A stretch of DNA of 64,000 nucleotides from Ramazzottius varieornatus. Taxonomy: Eukaryota; Tardigrada; Eutardigrada; Parachela; Ramazzottiidae. The stretch spans positions 6,844,325 to 6,908,324 of the forward strand of contig BDGG01000001.1 in the NCBI GenBank assembly GCA_001949185.1. Reading direction: 5' to 3'. This document shows positions 22,639 to 34,202 of this stretch, piece after piece. Under the pieces are notes generated by a model. That model worked only from the letters and a program-made list of their open reading frames with translations. It ran no database searches and was not told the origin of the DNA. Each line of letters starts with the position of its first letter. Position 1 is the first letter of the stretch. The position numbers and the translations under genes were made by a program.

Positions 22639-24383
22639 ATGTACTCCATCAATCCCTTGAACGTGCTAAAGCTCCTGGAAGAGGAACACAAACTCCGGTA
22701 TCAACCGGACGATGCGCCAAGTGAAGCGGACAAGCAGCTGAAAGACATTATCAAAGGTAGGTATTTTTCCGAAGGTTCAGTGCAGAAGTAAGAGGTTTTG
22801 TTTCACCGGATTGTTGGAAGATTCTAGATCTTATTGACATCAAAATTGCTCGAAGCGACAGTCCTGTGCTGGAGGTTGAAGAGGACTTGCAGGGGGACTT
22901 ACAGCTCGACGGGCTAACGTTCGACGACTTTGAAAAGACGGCGGGTGATGCTAACCTGTTGAACGGTAGCGCTGAACGTTATTTCTTCGAAGATGATCGC
23001 TTGAACGAGCCCGTTACAAGTGACACTGAACCTTCGTCCCACGAAATATTTGTTCCGCGACTCCCAGATCCGAGAGTTCCGTCAAGCCAAGCTGTCGATC
23101 TCGACTACAAGAAACGTGCTGTTGATTACTGGTGTAACGCTACAGCAAAGAAACGGCGGAGCTTGTCTTCAGTCCGAAACCATTTCACAAAAGTTCGGGA
23201 CGAACGACAGCTAAGAGACTGGAAGAAACAGCTAGCTGAAGGCGGATCCCGATTCGACAAATTGAAAGTCATTCGCTTGGAGACAGCAAAGCAGTACTTC
23301 ATGGCCAAGCAGAAGACACAAGTAGTCAAGGATATGGATCTTCAACGATGGGCGATAGCCGCGAATAATGATGTGGATCTGCCTGGTTTCACCGCTTCGC
23401 CGTACTGGGTGTCAAAATTCAAACGGTAATTGATATCGTGCAAGAATTTACTTATCGATTTAACGAAGGCAGATCTTCTGTATTTGAACGTCGGCAAACG
23501 ATTTCACCTGAATCGTCAGTTCAAGTAGCGCACGTTACCGTACTCAATAAGTGACAGCGGCGCCGCTTGAAAAAAAACGACCTTTTCCAATTTGCTGGCA
23601 GTGTTCCGATGACATAAGGCGTGAAACACGTCGAGGCTATAACCCAGTCCGACAATTCCATGACTCATTCCTATACTGTCATGATAACAATCTCTCCCGG
23701 CATACGAAAGGTTTATCCTATTTTGTTCATCACCCTGAAAGAAGAAAAAGGAGTCTCTGGCCCAATCGTGTCTAAAACAATGTTCAAAGCTGATGTACAT
23801 CACTGTGTCGACATCGGGAAAAATGACGAAGAAGCTCTACCTGGAATGGTCCGAAAAAGTGTTGTTTCCGCATATGGAAGACCGCTGTATCCTTCTGGCT
23901 GACTCCTGGAAGACGTTCACCGATCAGGACGCTGTTATCGAACTCAAGCCCGAAGAGCTGCAGTACGAGATGATCACCATACCTCCCAAAGTGACTGGTA
24001 GTATCCACCCGTTGGATGTTCTTTGCTTCCGGATGTACAAGGGATGTTTCAAAAAGATCTCAAATTTCGTGTTTGTTAATGATATTCCTGTACATGTCCA
24101 TCATAGGGACGTAATCCTAAAACTTCATTCCTTACTGTATCAGCAGTTTCAGTCACCCAGATTCGAGAACCTAATTGTAAGTGCCTGGTTCAAGTTGGGA
24201 TATACGGATGAACGGGTACAGTATGTGAACCCCGCAAGCTTCATGTTCAAGAAGCTGAATGGCCGCTGCATTCATAATAACTGTAAGAATGCTGTCCTTC
24301 TGGTCTGTGGGTGGTGCAAAGGTCGCCTCTGTTTTCACCATTTCTATGATGTTCATCATTTCTGTACCATCTACCTGCCTTAA
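22639..24383 (+). pseudogene. Pogo/Tigger-like (CENP-B HTH + DDE) transposase, decayed
   Basis: It begins MYSINPLNVLKLLEEEHKLR at 22639; an intron (donor 22756) leads to DLIDIKIARSD. The second exon (to ~23428) has a CENP-B-type DNA-binding region (KKRAVDYWCNATAKKRR ... FTASPYWVSKFKR). The DDE part follows at ~23620-24180: THSYTVMITISPGIRK, SGKMTKKLYLEW, CILLADSWKTFTDQD, GSIHPLDV. The frame changes after FKR (~23428) and again near 23790, and a hairpin repeat lies between the two halves (23521-23569). It ends with a Cys/His-rich tail (CCGWCKGRLC-like; ends at 24383). The frame breaks suggest an inactive copy, unless undetected introns explain them. Confidence 0.75.
23521..23569. repeat. Hairpin repeat inside the transposase
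   Basis: Arms CAAGTAGCGCACG and CGGCGCCGCTTG, between the DNA-binding and DDE halves of the transposase; it therefore entered after the transposon arose. Confidence 0.65.
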
Positions 24384-24872
24384 TGTTTTTTTGAATTTTC
24401 CACTAGATATCTTTACGAGGACGGAAGTAACAGGTTAACTTGTAGCGCCACCTGTGTTGGAATTTTGACGTAACTTCCGGTTCCTGCAGTTTATTCCAGG
24501 AACGGAAAGATGACCAGGTTTCCGGTTCAGACCATAGAGAAAACTCTTCTCTATCCACCTGTGATGTCGGTTTGAGGATCAGAGGCGGCGGATTGGAAAA
24601 ACCCCTCGTCAGTATGGCCCATGTTGGACTTGACCGCTCCGCTGAGCAACGGTTTCGTACGACTGTTGGCGAAAGCCAAGGCAATCCCATTGGACTCTTG
24701 TGGGTCTCCGATTCGTGTTCCTGTTCCGTGTGCTTCGACATATTCCACCTCCTCTGGATCGATAACAGCTTCCGCGTAAACCTCGCGGATCAGCTGACCC
24801 TGGCTCTCCGATTACGGATACGTCACACCTAGAAAATACGGCGGTCGGCAGTTGACTGGACAAGATTAATTT

Positions 24873-24923
24873 CCCAAGTGGCGTACGTTTTCAGTGTAAT
24901 TGGCTAAGAGCGTGCGCCACTCG
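24873..24923. repeat. Hairpin repeat (GTGGCGCAC family)
   Basis: Arms CCCAAGTGGCGTACG and CGTGCGCCACTCG in an intron of the synthase pseudogene. Confidence 0.8.
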
Positions 24924-25969
24924 AAGAATCGATCTCGACGAAGTTGTTTATTTGCTTATCTCCCGTATTAAATTTGACTGATTAGAAAAGTTGCACTTTG
25001 CACAGATGGTTTAAACAAACGACAGTTTGGACAAAACGACTGCATTTAGAGAAGTTTAAACATTCAAGATTTGTAATTCGCCTCGCGATTCACGAAACGA
25101 AGGGGAGCTTCGTTCGTGAATCACAAAGAAAATCACCCGTAGGTTTCAAACATGAACGAATTGCCGTCAGTAATGCCCTGGCTGGCCGGAAGCACTGGGA
25201 AGCGTAATCGGTGCCCGGGCAACACAGGGCCTCCACTCCAGACAATGCATCAATCAGATCTGCATTTGAGCCGGCTCTTTTCTAACTTGGTGGGCTAATT
25301 ACTGCCGAACAAACCACCATGACCAGCAGCGGTCGTTTGTCCCATCGTTTTTCCCAAACTCGCCCGCGTTGTGCAACTTCTCAAAGCTTCTAGCGAATGC
25401 TTTTATAAACTTCGATTTTCAAAATTAATTAGTTCTCGTTTGTTCAAACCATCTGCGCAAAGTGCAACTTCTCTGTTGTTGGTAATAGCGCCCGAAGGTG
25501 AATATGCAGCTCTTACCTTGCTCCTTGTAGCCATCGTTGTTGGTCTTACTGTGGACCAATGTGGCGCAGATTCGTCTGGCATCTTTGCGTTTCTGTAGCA
25601 AGAAACACATGATGGCTTCGAACCGTACGTATCCATCTGCCGCTTCGTCGAAGACCTTGCACTTGGAGTCTTTGCAAAGTAGACCGAGCTTGGATATTTG
25701 GTAAGCAATCTTCGGCCGGTACACGAGGCTGACACCTCTCACCAAGGCAGCCGTACACTGTCCGTTCTTGATGTGGTTGTAGCCCTGGTAAACAGCCATG
25801 CCACTGGTGCAACATGCGGCGTCGATCCCGAAGGTGGGTCCTCGTAGATCAAAGGTGAAGGACAGACGATTAGCGAGAAAGGCTCGATGAGTGCCAATGA
25901 GGGAGTATCCGTCCACCTCTACGAATATTCGAATATCTTAAGACCACTCGCCATTTATGGTCCGACCGG

Positions 25970-26893
25970 TACACGTACGATGGGAAATCACTGGACAGTA
26001 AAAATTATGGGACAGGCGGCAAGGACGGCAAAATGGATATTAGACCGTAAAAAAGTGTCGAAAAGTGTTTCACTATGAATCGGTCGCGTACGTAAACCCC
26101 GTTCACGCCACATCGCTACCTATAGAACTGCTGCGTTCGGGACTGGATCATCACTGAACTTCGGAACTAATTTTCCTTGGTTTAGTATCCTGGATATCTT
26201 CTAAATATTATCGGGCAGATATCTGTTTACGAAGAAGTCAGGATCGACATCAAACAAGGGGAGGTGCAAAGCGAAATTTGCACCAACTTTTGCTGTTTTC
26301 AGGTCCGTTGTCAAAAATTGTTTTCTCAGTAACGAACTGTGTTCATGCGATTTTCTTCATGAAAATAATTAGAACACGGCCCGGGCCGCATGAAAACTGG
26401 TTTGAAACAAGAATCTGCCACTCGGAGCCAGAGCTAGGATTTTCGCCACAAAACGGTTTTCCCGGCAAAATGAGCAACTTCGACCGTTTTAATTCATTTG
26501 CCGAGCTAGTTTGGTATTTCTGTGGTTTTTTGTGACTTTTTCAGACAACCCAGATAGTTTCAGGCCTACCCACGTCACATCAGGGATCGTATCTCAAAGG
26601 GGGATTTCTATAGTCCGCATTTCACCCCTGAACGACACGTCTTCCCACCGGAGGTCACACCAGTCGAATATCTGGAGCCGCTTTCCATCGTAACAAAACA
26701 ACTTATGGCTCAGTCGAAAGGCCTTGAAAAGTTGTATGAGCAGTGCGAAGCAGCAAACGAAACGGAGCAATCTGAATTTTTTCACGTCGAAATGCTAGGT
26801 GGAAGCGATGTGGCGTGAACGGGGTTGGGGTGTACGTGCTTCTTTACCGCCGTATCGAAAAGGCCTGTCCCATAATTACCCATCGTGCGTGTA
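25970..26893. mobile_element. MITE (ACAGTAAAAATTATGG family), copy 3, with nested insert
   Basis: The left part (25970-~26094: TACACG, ACAGTAAAAATTATGG, CGCGTACGTA) and right part (~26827-26893: ACCGCCGTATCGAAAAGG, CCCATAATTA, GCGTGTA) together make about 198 bases, the size of the intact copies. They are split by the 732 bp element at 26095-26826. The composite sits between ketosynthase exons of the synthase pseudogene. Confidence 0.85.
26095..26826. mobile_element. 732 bp terminal-inverted-repeat element, copy 2
   Basis: The ends are perfect inverted repeats over at least 20 bases (AACCCCGTTCACGCCACATC). It is homologous along its length to the element at 835-1566. Near the right end a frame reads HVFPPEVTPVEYLEPLS, comparable to MSSPPEAVPVEFVKLFL in the other copy. 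No transposase is seen. Confidence 0.85.
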
Positions 26894-27420
26894 CCGTAAG
26901 ACCGTTAACGTGAGACGGTGTAATAGCAGTATCAAAAGATATGGATAAAGAAGATATACCGTCAATGTCGAGAGAGGTCCAGGCTTCTCGCGCGTCGGAG
27001 TTCATCGTTCCCATAGATACTCCAGTGTTGGTATTTTTTATTTCCGCCGGGTTCATTCCCGCATCGATGAGTGACTCGTATGCAACTTCGTGAAGGATGC
27101 GGAGATGGGGATCCATCCCTTCAGCTTGCTTGGGGTGTACTCCGAAGAATGTTGCGTCGAATTTCTTGATGTTCTTTATAAAGCCGTGGGCTTTCGGTAC
27201 TCCAAAATAATCTACCACAAGACAAAAACTTGGACACTGATGTATCGATCGACCGTGCAGTCGATGTGTCGATCGAGTTCTGACCTTCATCACATCTCTC
27301 GGGGTTCTCGTGGACCATGTTGATTCCGTCCATCAGATTGTTCTTGAATTCTTCGACGTTCTCCGACATGGCACACCTAATGAATATCCCTGTGATGACG
27401 ACGTCGTCAGGATTCTCCAT

Positions 27421-28720
27421 CGTTGTGAAACCAAGCGAAAGTGCAACCGGCGTCCGATCAACTTGGACGTGGACTCGAGTATTGGCAGGAAAAGCTAACA
27501 AGAGAGGGAGAGGAGAAAACAACGTGGTACACTCGAATAAGAACGACTAATAGTAATGCCGGTGTCGGGCCCGAATTTAAGAAATGAGGTGCCCAAGTAC
27601 ACTTCGCTGTTTGGTAAACAGACCGAAGGCTATTGCGACCTGCCAAATATCAATATCTTGCTACGAAAGAATGTATCAGTTTTCAGGAAACGATACTTGA
27701 TAAATGGTACTTTGAGCAATGGCGTGACTTTCTGATGTGCCAGCGTCAGGCATCCAGACATGGCTGCCGGCGGACTTTTCAAAAAAATGCGCCCCAGACT
27801 TGGCAGAGCGTGCTGGAAGCCTGAAAGTCAGCTGACAACTTGTTCGAGGGTGTCGGGAATGTTACCCCTCGTCTGAAACCGCGTGATTGAAGGATCTAGA
27901 AAAAGGCAGGTCTTCCACGCGGTAACACAAACCGGCGTCAATGTGGCACGCCAATTTCATTCACCTTAATCGAGGGAACGCTCCTTTGCCACCACAGTTC
28001 GCACGATGGCGGGCCAGCAGGAAGACAACGGATATGCAGGGTTGGTCAACGTACACGCATTTAGGAACGAATCTTTCATTATACTACATAGATAATATCA
28101 TGCAGCGTAGGGTATCACATTCATTTGTGAAGGTGTGCAGAAGTAAAATCTAAAGGAATACTGATTCGGCAAACAACTAATAATTCGACTAGACCTCGTG
28201 TCTCCAAGTTGAAGCAACAAAACGTGTCAATAAGGTTTCTAGGGTAAACAAGAGCCGTAAAAGTGCAAGGACGGTTAGTGTTTATAGTGAGAGACTTCAT
28301 GGCCAAGCTACATATCCCGTCGCCAGAGGCTGCGTAACAGGCGCCTTTGAGATCCTGTTTGAGCTGGACAACTGCGTGGTTGTCACTTCCTTTGGCAACA
28401 AGGGCGACTGAACGCCTTCCCCTTCCCCGTCAGCCGGTCTTTCGGTGGCACGTTGAGCCTTCTCCCACATCTTCTGCGGCCTTCCATCGCTTCCATGATC
28501 AGGAGAGTTGCTTATCTCTGAAAAGCCGGATGAGCCGGAAGTCGTACCGCCTAATACGCTATGTTGCGCAGCAGACGAGTCGTAGTTCGACGCTGGCTGA
28601 GAAACATACCCTGTATCACCTATAGAAACACAGGAAAGTTAACACTTGCTCCCGATACTCTGCGATAGAGTATCAACTCGAAAATTTAGAGTTCGGCTAA
28701 CACCCGACGAGATTGTTTTG
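27421..28720. other. 5' flank of the synthase pseudogene and intergenic space
   Basis: Only short frames without domain or splice support. No RNA gene was seen. Confidence 0.4.
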
Positions 28721-28848
28721 CAAGTGGCGCACGCTTTCAGCAGCACTTGCTGAAAGCGTGCGCCACTTGGGAAAAATGCCCTTGTCGAATGTGTTGACTT
28801 TACTGGCGCACGTTTCCATCTTTTTTGAGTGAGAGCGTGCGCCACTGA
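28721..28848. repeat. Two adjacent hairpin repeats
   Basis: The first (28721-28771) is a perfect hairpin with arms CAAGTGGCGCACGCTTTCAG and its complement. The second (28802-28848) has arms ACTGGCGCACG and CGTGCGCCACTGA. They lie just past the end of the receptor gene. Confidence 0.9.
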
Positions 28849-28901
28849 AAAAGCGATCTTGTCGACTTCGTTCGCCTAGGTCCCCATTTGTTCCGGCCAG
28901 T

Positions 28902-31900
28902 CTAGATACCTGTCTGTTCTCGGCTGGACGCAGTGGATTGGTTAGGTTGTGAAAAACTTTCGGCAGCGACGTATCCGGAGCTAGGCGGAGCATCGGATTC
29001 CACACCCGAAGAGCCCAGAGAGTTCAGCCCCGTCAGTTCCGTGCCCACCGAGCCACTTCTGGGCAGGACCAAGTTGATAACTTCCGATGAACCCAGAGGG
29101 CGTCTCCTAGCGGCCAAAGACTGGCGACTGACCGCTAAGTGGGCCACACCCGGTACACTTCCGCGCCGTTTGGCCGACAAGGCGCTCTCCAGATCCAGCA
29201 TGGACTGGGACAAGCGAGCCACCAACGGGTTACTCCCTGTGTTTCGTCCTGTCTTTAGTGACTGACCATGTTCAGGGAACATCTTGTCAGGCGTGAAGGA
29301 GATGAAAGAGGTAACCTATCGATAAGAAGAGAATGAATCATCGACTAAGTTGGTAAACCTCCTGTCCGATTACGGATGACTAGCATTACAGTCCTGTACC
29401 TTGCCCACATCTTCAGGAGCCAGGCTTCCGATGCCTTCGCTTTGCTGACGCAGGTAACGACCGGTGTCGTCGCCTTCGACCATGGTGTAGTGAGTGCCCG
29501 TGTAGTTTCCAGGAAAAGCCGGTTTTGTCGGAAGAACGATGTTCCTGCTTGCTTTCTCGATGTCTTTGAACGTCCTCCGCATTCTGGAAAGATACAACCG
29601 TAACCACTCCAGACGTTATGCAATCGACAGCAAAAGTATAGAGTCGTACCGCTTGAAGGCTCTCCACAAAACAAAGAAGATGACGACCAATGCCAGGGCC
29701 GCAACAACCGAGCCGACCACGATGCGAACGATAGGAAGTGGTGTCGGTGGGGGAGCGGTCATTATGCACTGGTAAATCGAATAGCCGCTATTTGCCTCAC
29801 TAGCACTAGTGGTGATGCTCACGGAGAAGCAGTAGCGGGTGCCAGGCTGCAGAGTCGGCAGGACCGTGGATCGTAGACACGGCGGACCGGTGCCGGAGAT
29901 GTTGAACGGAACGTCCAAAACTTCATTTTGCACTGAAAGTACCAATTACGAGAGAAGTTCAATATATAATACTGCTGATTGTAGTTGGAAAGAAACTTAC
30001 AGCAAGCTGACTGATTTTCAGAAGGACAAGGCGAGTAGTTGATGCGGAAGCCATCAGCCTGCATGAACCGATGACAAGGCACCACCCAGTTGACTTCCAC
30101 TGATGTATTCGCCAGTTGATCCACCGTCAAATCGTCCAAGCCGTATTTCGCTGTGAAGAGAAACTTCCTAAGAGCCAATGTAACAGTTTTGAGAGTTCGA
30201 ATGCTGACTCACAGTCTTGTTCTCTGCACAGGTATCGGACCCAGTTCATGCCGCTATAGTCGATACTGCCGTCAGGCTTCTTCCGGTTGGCAGAGACAGC
30301 AAAGCGGTAGTGCTGGTGCTTGTCGTCCAGCTTGAGAAGGTAACTGCGGACGTTGGGGTCTCCAATGGTGACCACGCTCATCTCCGAGGTGCACTTGCCC
30401 ATGTGCGGATCCAAGGAGGTCGGACAGTAAAAGATTTGAAATTCATCGGCTGGCTCGTTCGTTTCCCAGTACACTTCGTAAGTTGAATCCTTCAGGATCT
30501 CCATGTTTGTGTGTGTAATTTTCACTGGGATGAAAAACGGAAAAATGAACAAAAAATCGGCACCGGAAGTCAAAGGAACAAGCGGACTAATTAAAAAACA
30601 GTAATTAGCATAAAACACTGGTCCTTCACGTACAGGGGGCGCTGCTGACAGGCGGGATAGTTGCGACCTCCGAGTAGTCTGACACATCCTGTCTCGACAT
30701 GTTATTTACTGGAATGATCTTGATCCTTATGGTCTCGTTGTACGGTGCATAAACTCGAAAGTTGCTGTAATCAGTCTTGGCCGTCCACTTCACTTCACCA
30801 TGATCGCCCAGCCCGTGAATCCTGTACAGGAAGTACGGACCATTCTGAAGCTCCTTCGGAACACCCTAAAAACAGAAACCAAAAAATCGTGGCTAATTAT
30901 CCCTTCTCGACAGAGAGTGGATTCTCAAATTTACCTTCCAGTAAACGTCAACTTCCCGCTTCATTCCCCCGCTCCTCTCTTCATAGGCTCCCGGGACGAC
31001 ACCTGGCTTCCCTGAAGGAACTGCAGTCGGTGTCAAGCACGTCGTATAGGTGTAGTTTCCCCAGTAGCCATTGTCAGCTCCAGTAGGGAACGCGCGTACT
31101 CGGAATGTGTAGTTACTGTAGGCGACGAGGTTCGGCACATCGTACCAGAATGTTCCACCCTTGTACATGTGGGCGTTGTCCAACGGACTCTGGCCTTTCA
31201 TGTTCTCGTACGCGTTCAGGTCCTGGGTCCACATAGCTTCTAACTCCGAGTCGTTCTTCCGGTAGTCAATCTCGAAGTCGAAGCCTTTGTGGTCACTTGT
31301 GACCCCCATGGACATCGTCCACTCCAGGTGACAGGTATTCGCATCGAGGGCCGACGCGATCAAGCTGGACGGCGCACCAGGGTTCGCTGCAAGAAGGACA
31401 GCCATTCAACATGAAAGTTAATGAATGCTCGGCAAACAAATTTAACAAGATCCTTTTGCGAGGTCGTTTTTCCAGCCTGTAACACCGAAAGTGTGTACCA
31501 CATGGGAAAGCAAATTAGTTGAGTTGCGTAAGTGGCGCAAGTATCCAGCATATACCATAAACAACGTGCGCCACGTTGAAAACCAAACTTGTCGTGCGGG
31601 TTTGCTGAGCTCTCAGATGATCCCGTCATCATCACTTACTGAATTTCTTGGGATCAACGGTTTCAGTCCAGCTGTCACTATACAGGTCGTTCGAAGCTGT
31701 GATGGTAATAGTGTGAACGTATTGCGACATATACGGCGGAGCAACTGTCCCATTGTTCTTCTTCGCCTCGGCTTCACGCGCTTCTTTGGTTCTAAATCGA
31801 ATAGAGCATCCGAATACTTCTCGGTTCTGTCCATTTCTGCGACCCGGAGGATGAGGCTCAGGACAAAGCTTCGCGTCCGCCACAGTTTGGTAACTGAGGC

Positions 31901-32965
31901 AAAGAAACATCAGAATTAGAGTGAATGCATAAATAAATTTTGAACTCAAAAGTGATTATTAAAGTCTTACGGGAGATGGTATTTCATGGTATAGTTGACT
32001 TGGGCCGAATTCGGGGCCGGAACGTCAGGTCGTTTCCACGAGCAGATCAAATCTTCCATCAAATTAGAGACGCACGTGAAATTGACGTATTTCTTTGGCG
32101 GCTCTGTAATTGGATGGAGGAAACAACAGGTCGTTATTTAATGAGGATCCAGAAAGAGGAAACGCGATACACTGATAAGACTTATTAGTACCTGCAATGC
32201 GGGCTGTGACCGAGCAGATAAACTGCTTGGTGGCATTCATGGGAACCATGCAGCGGTAACTCCCGCTGTCGCCCACGCCGGCATTCTCCACCTTTATTCC
32301 GCTAGTTTGCCCATCAACCGGAGTGATCAAAATGCGAGGATTGTCGGTGGCTATATCCATCGTGTTTTTCTGCCAGCTAATGTGGGCCGCTGACAGAGAT
32401 CGCTCCCGGGCGAATGTGGCATCCAGCGAACATCGAAGCTCAAAGGTGGATCCCACTGCGATGGACCTGTCGAAATGGTTCGGCGCGATGGCTGGAAAAA
32501 CATGAAAAATGCATGAGTGAGTGTATCGTTTCGACGGACCATTAGAACGACATCATGTCGATCGAAGTAAGCCTCGTTAAGAGTTAACACGATCGTAAAC
32601 CGAATCGTACAATATTTCAGTCAAGTCGCGCATACGCCAATGGTATATCAATACCACACCGCGTCAGTCCCATAAACTGCGCTGCCTCAAAACTGCCGCG
32701 CATGGTATAACACTATTCTTCATACGTCAATGAACGACTGTGCGTGTCATGGCATACGCAACGTGACGTCAGACGCGGACAAGCCTAGATCACTGACTGG
32801 TTGGAATGTGGAAGATTTGAGGATCAAAAAGGGAAAACGGGAATACTTACAGCCAACGTTCATTTTGGCAAACTTGTAACATGTCTCCTCAGGGTCGGAA
32901 GCCAGGGAACATGCTGATAGAAACGTGAGGAACAGAAGAAACTCCAACCACAACAGTGCCTCCAT
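28902..32965 (-). CDS. gp130-type class I cytokine receptor
   Basis: Eleven exons (32851-32965, 32192-32491, 31971-32103, 31640-31893, 30935-31386, 30634-30865, 30213-30524, 30001-30150, 29650-29932, 29400-29583, 28902-29282) sum to 932 codons, 931 residues. Order: signal peptide (1-22), Ig-like domain (~40-137), cytokine-binding pair (~139-418) with the family hallmark FTC...LICSWKRP (C-x9-C-x-W), three more fibronectin III domains (~419-710), one transmembrane helix (IVGSVVAALALVVIFFVLW region, ~719-741) and a ~190-residue tail. The tail has a Box1-like VLPTKPAFP (~760) and YLRQ (~787), a YxxQ motif of the kind that recruits STAT3-type factors. The WSxWS site is only degenerate (YWGNY). Layout equals gp130; Domeless is the fly relative. 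A JAK/STAT role is inference from these motifs. Confidence 0.9.
31529..31578. repeat. Hairpin repeat (GTGGCGCAC family)
   Basis: Arms TAAGTGGCGCA and TGCGCCACGTTG in intron 4 of the receptor gene. Confidence 0.75.
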
Positions 32966-34119
32966 TGCTTGATTTATGCAAACGACGGCAAAACATGCAC
33001 TCCAAACTACTTGTAGAACATGGGCTTCTTCATTCATCTGTCCACGTCTTCTAGGTTCACTCCTTGACTACATTAATCAATTATCCTGCAGAATATCCCA
33101 TCCGAAGGTCGACCGGAAATGGTCGGGCTCCGCTTCTGTTGATAAACAATCCGTCAAACATCAGTCGCTTTTATGGATTAATCCAGGATTATGATACGAT
33201 CCGCAGAAACTGGACTGCTTCACGATCATCGGGACTTCTTAAGAGCACATCCCGTTGAGGTGGACAATTTTACAAGCCGTCTGCCGTTCCAACGGTTAAT
33301 TGTGACATTGGTTTCAGGGGAGATTACAGCAGAAATCGATAATGGCGATGGCACCATGGATTCATGGGAGAGTAAAAAGCCTTCCCATATGGAGCAAAGG
33401 GAACGGCCGGAAAAGTGGTTCGATTCCAGTCAACAGAGAAAACCACTCCTCCTGTAATAAGAAGCTAGGTAGGTTTTGGTCCTATTCGATGTCAAACATG
33501 GAAAAGTCCGAAATGCGGTCAGTTTTTCTCGGTGAAAGTTACGTCATGCAGATGTTCAAGATTGTGCTTGCAGGCTGCAGGACAGTGTGTTCCCAGAAAT
33601 CAAACGCATGACGCAGGTGAGTGTTCTCCAGTCCCAGAGAGCAGGAATAGGAAACAAGAAGCAACAACGGAGAGCCCGTCTGTTTCATTCCGCTTTCCGA
33701 CTTTCGGAAGTTTTAAATTTCCTCATTAATTTCCGCAACGTAAGAAAGGAAAAGACGTTAGAGACCTATCGCTTTGCCATAAATTCAGCATCGCTTGTGC
33801 GTTTTGCTTTCTGAAGTGTGCCGAATTCATAAGCACACCAGGCACCAAACTGCAAAGTGGGGAACCTTTCGACTTTCGTAACTTGAGCCGGTTGACTGGT
33901 CCTGATTGTTGAGCCTTCGGCTGTTGTGGTTGGAGTTTCTTCTGTTCCATTCCACCTTCGGCTGCTGCAAAAAAATATGTTTCCGCTTTCCAAACTAACT
34001 TAGATTTCGAATTTGCCTGCGGAGCAGCAAGCTGCTAGAGGAAGAACAACTCTACGACAGTACGACGGAAGTCTGCACCATCTTCGGCGACAAGACTCAC
34101 GAGAGAATATGCCAGCGTA

Positions 34120-34127
34120 TGACGTCA
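34120..34127. promoter_or_regulatory. CRE-like palindrome TGACGTCA
   Basis: A perfect bZIP-type site about 340 bases before the FKBP14 start codon. A second lies at 34203-34210. Confidence 0.3.
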
Positions 34128-34202
34128 ATTGTCGGTAACCGGTACTTCGGTCTGTACGTACAGTGCAGTAGCTCTTCCAAGCCATCAATCAAGCACGTGC
34201 AA

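Larger units (their letters stand above)
22330..24608 (+). mobile_element. 2.3 kb DNA transposon inserted in the ketosynthase
   Basis: The ends are near-identical inverted repeats of about 149 bases (22330-22478 and 24461-24608, starting CGAGGGG). The flanks carry a 3-base direct repeat TCA (22327-22329 and 24609-24611). The interior encodes a pogo/Tigger-like transposase on the plus strand, opposite to the host gene. On paper, deleting the element and one TCA makes the host ketosynthase read GHTEHASGA in frame, as expected for this family. The long repeats and 3-base duplication are unlike the TA duplication usual for Tc1/pogo elements. Confidence 0.9.
18230..27420 (-). pseudogene. Broken animal-type fatty acid/polyketide synthase
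   Basis: Read on the minus strand, the order is ketosynthase (27420 to ~21930), acyltransferase (~21780-20880), dehydratase-like (~20640-20060), a remnant (~19916-19640), acyl carrier (~19480-19370, GGIDSLMAME) and thioesterase (~19260-18230). Enoyl- and ketoreductase domains are not found. Introns are retained, so this is not a processed copy. Ketosynthase landmarks remain: IDAACC, EAHGTGT, KSNMGHT. Lesions: TAA inside the ketosynthase (24812-24814); a 2.3 kb transposon inside it (22330-24608); TAA before the acyltransferase (21927-21929); a frameshift near 21342; acyltransferase GHSxGE replaced by GYGTGE (no Ser nucleophile); the dehydratase His motif altered (YKFAGQTVFP); frameshifts in the thioesterase near 19130 and 18900; TGA at 18524-18526. 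Several independent lesions make loss of function very likely. The type (FAS or PKS) is unsettled. Confidence 0.88.

Noticed and set aside
21927-24814. The in-frame TAA codons in the synthase as evidence for a reassigned genetic code
   Set aside because: FKBP14, RPL36A, CNOT10 and the first gene all end naturally at TAA after conserved C-termini, and the synthase also has frameshifts, a TGA and a lost catalytic Ser; ordinary pseudogene decay explains it.
18230-27420. Bacterial horizontal transfer of a polyketide synthase
   Set aside because: Introns are present and the domain order with a C-terminal thioesterase is that of animal fatty acid synthase relatives.
18230-27420. Processed (retro-copied) pseudogene
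   Set aside because: Canonical GT-AG introns remain between the exons.
28721-28848. CRISPR-like array from the paired palindromes
   Set aside because: The units are inverted repeats scattered through an animal genome without regular spacers or cas genes.
29345-29707. A minus-strand open frame of 120 codons with a Cys-rich look
   Set aside because: It overlaps receptor exons 9 and 10 in a different frame and runs through their intron; the TM and Box1 frame is clearly the coding one.
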